Of a stretch of 36,442 nucleotides of DNA, positions 1 through 7,613 are shown one piece after another. The notes beneath the pieces were generated by a model that saw nothing but the letters and a program-made list of their open reading frames with translations, made no database searches and was not told the origin of the DNA. The position numbers were made by a program, and so were the translations under genes. The stretch lies in the NCBI GenBank assembly GCA_016931935.1, contig JAFGDW010000154.1:1-36442 (forward strand), read 5' to 3'. Position 1 is the first letter of the stretch; every line of letters begins with the position of its first letter. This stretch comes from Candidatus Zhuqueibacterota bacterium (lineage in GTDB: Bacteria; Zhuqueibacterota; Zhuqueibacteria; Thermofontimicrobiales; Thiofontviventaceae).

Positions 1-597
1 TGTGAATCCGTGAAATCCTGTCTAAAATATGTTTTAACATTTTCTGCCAAAAAATGTCAGAAAATAATTTCTCAGTTACTAATGAGTATTTATCGAATTT
101 ATTTTTTTAATTGCTTTAGATAATCGCATCGGTATTTAGTTCTGCTTTGTCAGATTAAAATAAAAGAAATATTATTCATCCTTTTTTTTCGCCAAAAGGA
201 TTCAAAGTCACAAAGTTTACGCAAAGAAAAGAAATATTTATGAGTCCACTCTAAAAAGAGCTTAACCACGAATTTCACTAATTTTCATCAATCATGTCCC
301 GCTTTTTTCGGCGGGACAGATGCGTCCTTCGGCGCATTGTTTATATAAGACTTAATAGATTTCTATTCGCGTCCATTCGCGTAATTCGCGGTTTTTAGAA
401 TGGGATCATTTATAGAACAGTAAATTAAATTTTAAGTTGAAATTGTCGCCATTAAACTAAAATCCTTTTCAACAAATGCTCTTTCTTCGTGCTACTTAGT
501 GTTCTTTCAGTCTTAGTGGCAGAATTGGGTAATGTGTCAAAGTCGAATTAGTGATGCATTTTTAATAAATCAACTATACAAACACTAAGGGAACAAT
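1..597. other. Non-coding leader region built of degenerate intergenic repeats
   Basis: No convincing coding region is visible before the first gene. The stretch holds an AT-rich inverted repeat at 37-57 (ACATTTT / AAAATGT), an element with two nested hairpins at 264-395 (listed separately), and tracts that look like worn copies of dispersed bacterial repeats. Those tracts are near 2-24 (tgaatccgtgaaatcctg), 200-228 (ttcaaagtcacaaagtttac) and 486-523 (cttcgtgctacttagtg). I recognise this style of sequence from intergenic regions of environmental FCB-type genomes but cannot name a family. A promoter for the operon starting at 598 must lie here or further left; I see no clear -35/-10 pair. Confidence 0.6.
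264..395. repeat. Imperfect inverted-repeat element with internal hairpins
   Basis: The left arm (264-288, aaccacgaatttcactaatt...) and the right arm (364-395, ...gcgtaattcgcggttt) are imperfect reverse complements sharing the core AACC(A/G)CGAATT. Between them sit a perfect 8-bp stem, tgtcccgc (295-302) with gcgggaca (311-318), and a second short stem, atgcg (320-324) with cgcat (333-337). The layout is that of a small non-autonomous palindromic element or REP-like repeat. No open reading frame is inside. The hairpins could act as a terminator for something upstream, but they are not followed by a T-run. Confidence 0.55.
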
Positions 598-1332
598 GTG
601 AAACAGCTAAATGAATGGATAGAAACGGACGTTAAAAGGGCTAAGGAAAGGTCCATAAAATGGCTATCGGAAGAATATTTTTTCCGTGATCCGGCAAGAC
701 CGTATTACATTAATCAGGATTTCTTTTTTTCACCAGCCGATGGCATTATTCTTTATCAAAAGATCGTTCGGCCAGATGAGAGCCTGGTGGAAATCAAAGG
801 CAAACATTATACACTGCAAACAGCAATGCACGATTCGTCCTATGAAAAAGAAAGTCTGGTTATTGGTATTTTTATGACATTTTACGATATTCACGTGAAT
901 CGCATCCCTTTGGGCGGATATTTATCGTATCAGCACATCGAGCCGATTGCTTCGTGTAATCGCCCCATGCTCAATATTGAAAAGGATTTAATAAGCCACA
1001 ATCGAGTGAATCCGGATGATGCCGAGTATTTATTTTATAATGAACGGATGTTAAATACAGTATACTCGCCGTCCATTCAACAATCGTACTATATATTGCA
1101 GATCGGGGATTATGATGTCGGTGTGATTGTGCCGTTTACAACCAAACAGCACCACGCCTATTTTCAAAATCGACGTTTTTCTCAAATTCGCTATGGTTCC
1201 CAGGTGGATCTAATCATCCCGTTGTCAGACCACTATGAATTTGAAGTTTTGCAAACTGATGAAGTACATGTGGAAGCAGGTGTCGATCCGTTAATTAAAA
1301 TTCATCCCCGGGGAAATAAGCATGATAGATAA
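598..1332 (+). CDS. Soluble phosphatidylserine decarboxylase family protein (pyruvoyl enzyme)
   Basis: This 244-residue protein matches the short phosphatidylserine decarboxylase family. That family self-cleaves at a Gly-Ser bond to form a pyruvoyl cofactor and decarboxylates an amino-acid head group. Visible motifs are FFSPADG (catalytic-type Asp48), FYDIHVNRIP (His99), NER near 148-150, and IRYGSQVDLIIP, whose Gly200-Ser201 is the expected cleavage site and leaves a 44-residue alpha chain. Unlike membrane PSDs it has no N-terminal hydrophobic anchor, so a free amino acid rather than phosphatidylserine may be the substrate (inference). The start is GTG: an in-frame TAA lies at 586-588, aaggga (587-592) sits five bases upstream, and the overlapping ATG at 596 runs straight into TGA. 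The next gene overlaps by 11 bases, so the two enzymes are probably translationally coupled. Family call is firm; substrate is unknown. Confidence 0.85.
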   Translation: MKQLNEWIETDVKRAKERSIKWLSEEYFFRDPARPYYINQDFFFSPADGIILYQKIVRPDESLVEIKGKHYTLQTAMHDSSYEKESLVIGIFMTFYDIHVNRIPLGGYLSYQHIEPIASCNRPMLNIEKDLISHNRVNPDDAEYLFYNERMLNTVYSPSIQQSYYILQIGDYDVGVIVPFTTKQHHAYFQNRRFSQIRYGSQVDLIIPLSDHYEFEVLQTDEVHVEAGVDPLIKIHPRGNKHDR

Positions 1333-2431
1333 GCATTGTCAATCGGAATGTGTTGTTAATTCTTATAATGAATGGGATCCGCTGGAAGAAGTAATTGTTG
1401 GCAGACTTGAATATGCCACCCATCCTTCATGGGATATGATTGAACAATTTGTCACACCGGAAAATGATCCGTCGGATTCGTTTGCTGCTCAATCCGGAGT
1501 GGCGCCCGGGCAGCAATACCCGAAAGAAATTGTACACGCCGCTCAAAAATCTTTGGATGAATTTATCCACATCCTGGAGGCCGAAGGAGTTAACGTACGT
1601 CGGCCTGATGTAATCGATTCTTATCTCAAACCATTTTCAACACCGGCCTGGAATGTAGCCACAGGCTTTTGCAGCGCTAATCCGCGTGACGTATTTCTTG
1701 TGGTCGGCAATGAAATAATCGAAGCGCCAATGGCCGACCGCAGCCGTTATTTTGAAAGCTGGGCGTTCCGTACGTTGCTGAAAGAGTATTTTCGGGCGGG
1801 TGCAAAATGGACTTCAGCTCCGAAACCACAGCTTCTTAATGAACAATTCGATCCCGATTATCAGCACCGGCCGAATCCACAAAATGAATTGCGCTATGTG
1901 ACCACTGAGTTTGAGCCAACGTTTGATGCAGCGGATTTTGTCCGTTGCGGACGGGATATTTTCGGACAATTGAGTCATGTTACCAATCGATTGGGCATTG
2001 ATTGGCTGCGGAGGCATCTGGGCGATTCGTATCGAATTCATGTGCTGGAGAATCTCAGCCCGCAAGTTCTTCATATTGATACCACGTTCATGCCACTAAA
2101 GCCGGGCACGGTTATGATTAGTCCCGATTATCTTGATTATAACAAATTGCCGGGCATGTTCAAATACTGGAACATTCTGGTTGCACCGGAGCCGGTTCCC
2201 TATAAAAGCCGACCGAGAACGATGAGCAACTGGATCAGCATCAATACGTTGATGCTGGATCATGAACGAATTATTGTTGAAAAGCGACAGGAGCCATTAA
2301 TAAAGGCGCTGAAGGCATGGGGATTTAAACCTATTTCCTGCAGTTTTGAAGATTATTACCCGTTCTATGGCTCATTTCATTGTGCCACGTTGGATGTCCG
2401 CCGGAGAGGGGAAGTGCAATCGTATTTTTGA
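1322..2431 (+). CDS. Arginine:glycine amidinotransferase family enzyme
   Basis: This 369-residue protein belongs to the amidinotransferase (AGAT/GATM, StrB1) family, which moves the amidino group of arginine onto an amine such as glycine, making guanidino products. The full family pattern is present: NEWDPLEEVIVGR near residue 16, FDAADF with Asp202, the HIDTTF block with His251, and SFHCATLDVRRRG with Cys354. These align with human AGAT Asp254, His303 and Cys407, and the Asp-His spacing of 49 is identical. All catalytic residues are intact and the length is near that of the catalytic core; there is no signal peptide, so it is cytoplasmic. The ATG at 1322 lies inside the end of the decarboxylase gene, with gggga at 1310-1314. 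The pairing suggests a two-step route, decarboxylation and amidino transfer, to a guanidino-amine, in either order (inference). The acceptor could be glycine or another amine. Confidence 0.92.
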   Translation: MIDKHCQSECVVNSYNEWDPLEEVIVGRLEYATHPSWDMIEQFVTPENDPSDSFAAQSGVAPGQQYPKEIVHAAQKSLDEFIHILEAEGVNVRRPDVIDSYLKPFSTPAWNVATGFCSANPRDVFLVVGNEIIEAPMADRSRYFESWAFRTLLKEYFRAGAKWTSAPKPQLLNEQFDPDYQHRPNPQNELRYVTTEFEPTFDAADFVRCGRDIFGQLSHVTNRLGIDWLRRHLGDSYRIHVLENLSPQVLHIDTTFMPLKPGTVMISPDYLDYNKLPGMFKYWNILVAPEPVPYKSRPRTMSNWISINTLMLDHERIIVEKRQEPLIKALKAWGFKPISCSFEDYYPFYGSFHCATLDVRRRGEVQSYF

Positions 2432-2488
2432 TTATTGGCTGACAGATGGCTAATTGGATATTCTAAAATTCAGGTAGGGATAAATAAT

Positions 2489-4246
2489 ATGAAACAAAAT
2501 GGATTGGTCTTTAAAATTGGATTGAGCCTGTGCGCATTGTTTTTAGTGTATAGTGCTCTTAATGCTGCGGATCGAATTTTAGCTCCGCCGATGAAACATG
2601 AAATACGCGTGTATGTCGATCCTGCAAATGGCGATGTGTTCTGGCCGACGACGCTGCCAATCTATATCCGATTGACTACCTCGCCGGAGGAGGGCGCGCC
2701 GTCGTTTTTGCTAAAGAATATTTCCAAGGCAAATAAGGAAGGTTTGGAAAAATACCTCGATACCGGCATAAAGCTGGAAATGAACGGCAATCAGTTCATC
2801 CGTTGGTATAATTATGTTACGAAGGATACAATGATCCTGAAATTTTCCGCTGATGGTGTTCCGCCAGTCTGTACCATTCAGTTCAGCAATGCGCCAAAAT
2901 TCATTTCCCCCAAAAGTACATTCTATGGAAAAGGATTGAAGTGCACGGTCGGTTCAAATGATGATGTATCGGGTGTGCGAAAAACCTATTTTTCCATCGA
3001 TGGGCTGGAATTTGAGCCATATAATGATGAATTTTTATGCTCAAAGGAAAAAGAATTTTCGGTGCGTTATTACGCCGTTGATATGGTGGGCAATGCCAGC
3101 GCAGTTGAAGAATCAAAATTTGAAGTTGATTTAACGTCGCCAACCACTAAGCATACTGTCGAAACAAATTTTGCTGGTACAGTACTCTCACCAAATTCCA
3201 CAATCCGACTCACCAGTGAAGATCAATTGGCTGGCGTGCGGCAGATTTTTTATAACTTCGATGATGCCACGGAAAATCAGCCCTACAACGACAAGGCTAT
3301 ATCGGTCGACGCATTAAGCGATGGTGAACATACGCTGAACTATCAGGCAGTGGATCGGGTGGACAACCAGGAAACGCCGCTGAGTTACGTGTTTTATCTG
3401 GATAAAATTCCACCTACTGTTAACATCGAACTGGAAGGCGATCAATATCGATCGACGAATCAACTGTTTGCCTCAAGCCGAACATTTGTTGTGTTGCAAG
3501 CATCGGACAATAAAAGCGGAGTCAAGCGCATTGAACGTGGGGTAAACGCCAAAGATTTTACTTTGTATGAAGACAAATTCCAATTGCCGGCCAGCACCGA
3601 TGATTACAAAATCACCTATCGCGCCGCCGATATTCTGGGAAATATGAGCGAAACCAACACACTGGTCGTACATATGGATGTCGCGGCTCCGGTCACGGCG
3701 TATAAATTCATCGGCTCAAATTATCAGCAACGCGGCATTAACTGGATCAACCAGCACACCCAGATACAGCTTACGGCAGCCGATAAAGAGGCTGGCGTGA
3801 TACTGATTCGATACAAATTGGGGAACGATCCGGTTGCCGATTACAGCGCGCCGTTTTCCGTGGTGAATGAGGGCAAATATGATTTTCAGTACTGGGCGAT
3901 TGACCGGGTGAATAATCAGGAACAGGAACAAACGTTGAAAATTATTGTGGATAACACGCCGCCGGAAATTATGCCCAACTTTAGTGTCTCCAGCATTCGG
4001 TCGGAGCGAACAAAAGATGAGCAGATGTTGGAAGTGTATCCGCGCAATACCTCTGTATTTTTAGCGTCAACCGATGCATCGGCGAGTTCCGCTGGTATTT
4101 GGTACAGTATTGATGGCGGCACGGAGCTGAAGTATGAAACGCCGATTGTGTTTGCAAAAGATGGTACGTATTCGCTTTACATCCGGGCGCGCGACCGGGT
4201 GGATAATGAAACAACCAAAACACTGGCATTTGTGATTAAGGATTAA
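2489..4246 (+). CDS. Exported OmpL47-type Ig-like repeat protein
   Basis: The protein is 585 residues from the ATG at 2489, which follows aggtaggga by eight bases. A reading frame open to a TTG at 2435 adds 18 residues ahead of a good signal peptide (hydrophobic core GLSLCALFLVYSA, cleavage about Ala23), so I reject that start. After an N-terminal domain (about 24-120, with VDP and LPIYIRL) come five modules of roughly 90 residues at about 123, 217, 306, 400 and 490. Each has the OmpL47-type pattern: x-SGV-x-x-I-x-Y-x-I-D-x in the middle and YxAVDxVxN near the end, closing with VDxTxP. Such modules occur in surface and outer-membrane proteins of unknown binding function. There is no membrane anchor or T9SS tail, so a periplasmic or surface-associated role is inferred. 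It lies 57 bases after the amidinotransferase and 5 bases before a longer relative. Confidence 0.85.
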   Translation: MKQNGLVFKIGLSLCALFLVYSALNAADRILAPPMKHEIRVYVDPANGDVFWPTTLPIYIRLTTSPEEGAPSFLLKNISKANKEGLEKYLDTGIKLEMNGNQFIRWYNYVTKDTMILKFSADGVPPVCTIQFSNAPKFISPKSTFYGKGLKCTVGSNDDVSGVRKTYFSIDGLEFEPYNDEFLCSKEKEFSVRYYAVDMVGNASAVEESKFEVDLTSPTTKHTVETNFAGTVLSPNSTIRLTSEDQLAGVRQIFYNFDDATENQPYNDKAISVDALSDGEHTLNYQAVDRVDNQETPLSYVFYLDKIPPTVNIELEGDQYRSTNQLFASSRTFVVLQASDNKSGVKRIERGVNAKDFTLYEDKFQLPASTDDYKITYRAADILGNMSETNTLVVHMDVAAPVTAYKFIGSNYQQRGINWINQHTQIQLTAADKEAGVILIRYKLGNDPVADYSAPFSVVNEGKYDFQYWAIDRVNNQEQEQTLKIIVDNTPPEIMPNFSVSSIRSERTKDEQMLEVYPRNTSVFLASTDASASSAGIWYSIDGGTELKYETPIVFAKDGTYSLYIRARDRVDNETTKTLAFVIKD

Positions 4247-4251
4247 GATCG

Positions 4252-7200
4252 ATGAATTATAAAACAATTGTGTTGTGCGTTTGCCTGTTGATGCTGTCGG
4301 GAAAACAAGCGCTGGCGCAAAATAAAGCGGAGCCAGGTGCGCCGCTTGAACATGAAAAACGTTTTTTTATCGATCCGGAGCAAAATATCTATGTCGCCGC
4401 CAGTTTGCCGGTGTTTTTGTATATTTCCACGTCGCCGGTTCCCACACGACAGACACATCAACTTAAAGATAATCAGAAAAACCTGACTTCGTTTTTGCTA
4501 AAGGAGGGCAAAAATTATATTCAAAGTCAGGCAACCGATCTAAAAACGAAGGGTGGCGATGATGACATCCGTTTCCCGGTGATTGCCGATGGAACAGCGC
4601 CAGCGACCGAGCTTGTATTCTCGAGCGCGAAACGTTATGTAAAAGATGGGACAATTTTTTATGGCCCGAATGTCGTTGTAGATTTGCGCAGTACAGATAA
4701 TCTCTCCGGCCTTCAGGAGCGGTATTTATCGGTGAACAGCAGTGAATTTAAGCCATTTACAACGGCGCTTTCCAATTTCAATAAGAATAATGACTATGAT
4801 TTTCGCTATTATTCGGTGGACAATGTGGGAAATGCTGAAACGGTAAAGCAGGAGAAGTTTTCCATCGACGTTTCACCGCCTGTCAGCGAACTTTCACTCG
4901 AGGGAACGCATGAGTGGGATGTGCTTTCGCCCGATGCCGGTATCAACCTGCAAAGCTCGGATAATTCGTCGGGTGTTAAAGAAATTCTCTATCAGATTGA
5001 TGATGGCGAAAAACTGGCTTTTCAGAATCAGATCAAACTGAATGACTTGAGCAATGGCGCACACACGCTGACCTATTTTGCTGTGGATTATGTGGAAAAT
5101 CAGGAAGCCGAGCGGACGTATGAATTTTACGTAGATAAACAAGCTCCGGATGTCGTTTCCACCGTGGAAGGCGATCAACATCAGGACAAGCACACGATTT
5201 ATGTATCGACGCGTTCACGAATCAAATTGGAAGTCGCTGATGATAAAGCCGGGATTGAAAGCATTCGCTACAAAATAAATAACGATGAGGAAAAAATATA
5301 TACTAATCCGATTACATTGCCGTTCAAAAATGGTGTTCATAAAATATCGTTTTCGGGAGTTGATATGGTTAAAAATACCAGCAAATCCCGCGATGTAAAA
5401 TATTTTCTGGATATGGTCGCGCCAAAATCCGGTTACGATTTTACCGGATCGACATTCAAAGATGGCGACGTGTTTGTCATCAATAAAAGTACGAAAATTA
5501 AGCTAACCACATCAGATTTGGAATCGGGTGTAAAAACGCTATTTTATCGTGTAAACGGGCAGGACGAGCAGGTATACACCGAACCGTTCACATTGGAAAA
5601 CGATGGTGAATACACCCTGGCGTTTTATGCGGTCGATCAGGTTCAGAACAAGGAAGAGATTCATGCGATCGATATCCGGGTGGATAATTCGCCGCGGCAG
5701 GTAAATCGAACTGCTATCCCGCTGAGCCAGACAAAGCGTTATTATGTGAATTCAAGCAATTTGCTAACCGGGGCGCGTTCACTGCCGGTGTATTTGCGGA
5801 TTGCCGCATCGCCGGAAGATACGGCGCGATCTTATTTGCTCGATGTGAATAAAGCGTCCAAAATCGAGTTTCCGCTCACCTTTCCCCGCGATGGCATTAA
5901 TTATCTCATCGCTTCAATTGATGGTTCGAATCCAACCGTGTATCAAGTATTCGCCGATGCTGTTGCCCCCAAAACCACGATTAAATTTCAAAATGCCCGC
6001 AGCTACACCCAACGTGATTCGGTGTATTATGATATGAATTTACAAATTCAGCTCAGCAGTGAAGATAAGGAATCGGGGGTAGAGACTATTTTTTTCTCGG
6101 TTGACGGTTCGGATTTTCTGAAATATCGGGAGCCGTTGACCAATTTTTCACGCGAAAAATCGTATTTCTATCGCTACTACGCTGCCGATAGTGTGGGCAA
6201 TACGGAGCCGGAAAAGAAGGCGGAATTTATTATTGATATGACGCCGCCGAAAACCAGTCATCAAATAGCCGGCTCATATTACGGCACAATTCTATCGCCG
6301 CAGGCGTCGATTATTTTGGATTGTTCGGACAATTTATCAGGTGTGCAGTCGATAAAATATCGTTTTGATGATGGTGAATTCCAAAGCTATACAGGACCGC
6401 TTGGTGAAAAGCAGCTAAAAACGCTCAAAAATGGTGATCATAAAATAACGTACTTTGCCCGCGATCAGGTCGGCAATGAGGAAGAGCAGAAAGAATTTGA
6501 ATTCCAGTTTGATAACACAGCTCCGGAATTGACGCTGGATATTGTCGGCGATGAGTACAAATCGAATGCCAAACATTATGTCTCGTCGCGAACGCAATTC
6601 CGCATTGCTGCACAGGATCAGAATGTTGAGGTTAAGGAAATTATCACCCGGATTGATAATGCCGAGGCAACAGTATACACCAAAAAATTAAGGCTTCCCG
6701 AACAAGCGGGCGACCATACAATTACCTATTACAGTTCGGATATTCTGGAAAATACCGGCGCGCATCAATCAATGCGGGTGTATCTGGATATAACGGCGCC
6801 AACAAGTAATCATGAAATTTCCGATCCCCAATTTCAAAAAGCGGAAAAATTGTGCATCAATCCAACGACTGCGATCACCCTGACTGCGACGGATAAAGAA
6901 TCAGGCTTGAAAGAAATCTATTTCCGTATTGGTAGTGGACAATATCATAAATATGCCGAACCCATCCATATTAACAGCCATGGATTGCAGAAGATTGAAT
7001 ATTATGCAGTGGATAAGGTCAACAATCAGGAAGCCAAAAAATCGTTTGAGGTGTTTGTGGACAAAACACCGCCGCGAATTGAAATCAGCTACAGCATTAA
7101 GCCGAAGGAAGATCCTGCCAGCGGCATAACGTTCATTCCCAATAATTCGCTGATTTACATCAAAGCGGTAGATAGCGAGAATGAGGTGGAGCGTATTACA

Positions 7201-7344
7201 TATTCAATCAATGGCGATGAAGAGAAACTCTACCGCTCACCGCTGACCAATTTTAAAAAGGGGGAACAACTGAACATCCGCGTCTCGGCGATTGATCGAC
7301 TCTCGAACAAGGGGGAAGAGAAAATTCAGATATTTGTGAAATAG
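4252..7344 (+). CDS. Large exported OmpL47-type Ig-like repeat protein, internally duplicated
   Basis: This 1030-residue protein starts at ATG 4252, five bases after the previous gene, with an aagga-like site in that gene's end. A signal peptide is evident (TIVLCVCLLMLSG, cleavage near ALA-Q at about residue 22). Its N-terminal domain (about 24-115) matches that of the upstream protein. Four OmpL47-type modules follow to about residue 480. A second copy of the N-terminal domain then begins near 485 (TKRYYVNSSNLL, LPVYLRI), followed by five more modules to the C terminus. Module signatures such as SGVKEILYQIDD and YYSVDNVGN line up one by one with the upstream gene. The protein therefore looks like two fused copies of the upstream unit. 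No anchor or T9SS signal is visible. It is probably the last gene of the 598-7344 operon; a hairpin-rich repeat follows. Function is unknown. Confidence 0.85.
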   Translation: MNYKTIVLCVCLLMLSGKQALAQNKAEPGAPLEHEKRFFIDPEQNIYVAASLPVFLYISTSPVPTRQTHQLKDNQKNLTSFLLKEGKNYIQSQATDLKTKGGDDDIRFPVIADGTAPATELVFSSAKRYVKDGTIFYGPNVVVDLRSTDNLSGLQERYLSVNSSEFKPFTTALSNFNKNNDYDFRYYSVDNVGNAETVKQEKFSIDVSPPVSELSLEGTHEWDVLSPDAGINLQSSDNSSGVKEILYQIDDGEKLAFQNQIKLNDLSNGAHTLTYFAVDYVENQEAERTYEFYVDKQAPDVVSTVEGDQHQDKHTIYVSTRSRIKLEVADDKAGIESIRYKINNDEEKIYTNPITLPFKNGVHKISFSGVDMVKNTSKSRDVKYFLDMVAPKSGYDFTGSTFKDGDVFVINKSTKIKLTTSDLESGVKTLFYRVNGQDEQVYTEPFTLENDGEYTLAFYAVDQVQNKEEIHAIDIRVDNSPRQVNRTAIPLSQTKRYYVNSSNLLTGARSLPVYLRIAASPEDTARSYLLDVNKASKIEFPLTFPRDGINYLIASIDGSNPTVYQVFADAVAPKTTIKFQNARSYTQRDSVYYDMNLQIQLSSEDKESGVETIFFSVDGSDFLKYREPLTNFSREKSYFYRYYAADSVGNTEPEKKAEFIIDMTPPKTSHQIAGSYYGTILSPQASIILDCSDNLSGVQSIKYRFDDGEFQSYTGPLGEKQLKTLKNGDHKITYFARDQVGNEEEQKEFEFQFDNTAPELTLDIVGDEYKSNAKHYVSSRTQFRIAAQDQNVEVKEIITRIDNAEATVYTKKLRLPEQAGDHTITYYSSDILENTGAHQSMRVYLDITAPTSNHEISDPQFQKAEKLCINPTTAITLTATDKESGLKEIYFRIGSGQYHKYAEPIHINSHGLQKIEYYAVDKVNNQEAKKSFEVFVDKTPPRIEISYSIKPKEDPASGITFIPNNSLIYIKAVDSENEVERITYSINGDEEKLYRSPLTNFKKGEQLNIRVSAIDRLSNKGEEKIQIFVK

Positions 7345-7351
7345 GGTGAGG

Positions 7352-7560
7352 CGGTGATCTGTGATCAAGTAATCGGTGTTCAGTTATCAGTAAAATGTCC
7401 GATGACCAGGATGCGGCTCTGCCGCGATTGTATGAAAACTATAGCTGTAAAAAAAACTGTGGATGAAAGCTTAATCGCAAGGCGGAGCCTTGCATTATTC
7501 ATTTCCAGCCGGAGACTGGAAACGATGTTGTTGATCACCGATTACCGCTAACCGATTACC
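7352..7560. repeat. Palindromic repeat element in convergent intergenic spacer
   Basis: The spacer between the two convergent genes is bounded by gtaatcggtg (7369-7378) and its exact reverse complement caccgattac (7536-7545), set in longer imperfect copies with repeated tgatca and cgattacc. Inside are three perfect short hairpins: gcggc/gccgc (7413-7425), gcaaggc-GGA-gccttgc (7477-7493) and tttccag/ctggaaa (7502-7522). Two of the loops contain GGAG or GGA, the pattern of dispersed palindromes found in many environmental genomes. It could serve as a two-way transcription terminator for the flanking genes (inference). A 65-codon open frame across it is not a credible gene. Confidence 0.6.
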
Positions 7561-7613
7561 AAAATCCAACCCGGTGAAATTTCCGTTCGACAATCATGAA
7601 TACCTCGGCGCTG

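Noticed and set aside
2435..2488. TTG-initiated extension of the first OmpL47-type protein
   Set aside because: It would put 18 polar residues before a standard signal peptide. The ATG at 2489 has a better ribosome site.
7354..7551. Possible 65-residue gene after the long OmpL47-type gene
   Set aside because: It runs across the hairpin repeat element, lacks a ribosome site and has no protein-like pattern.
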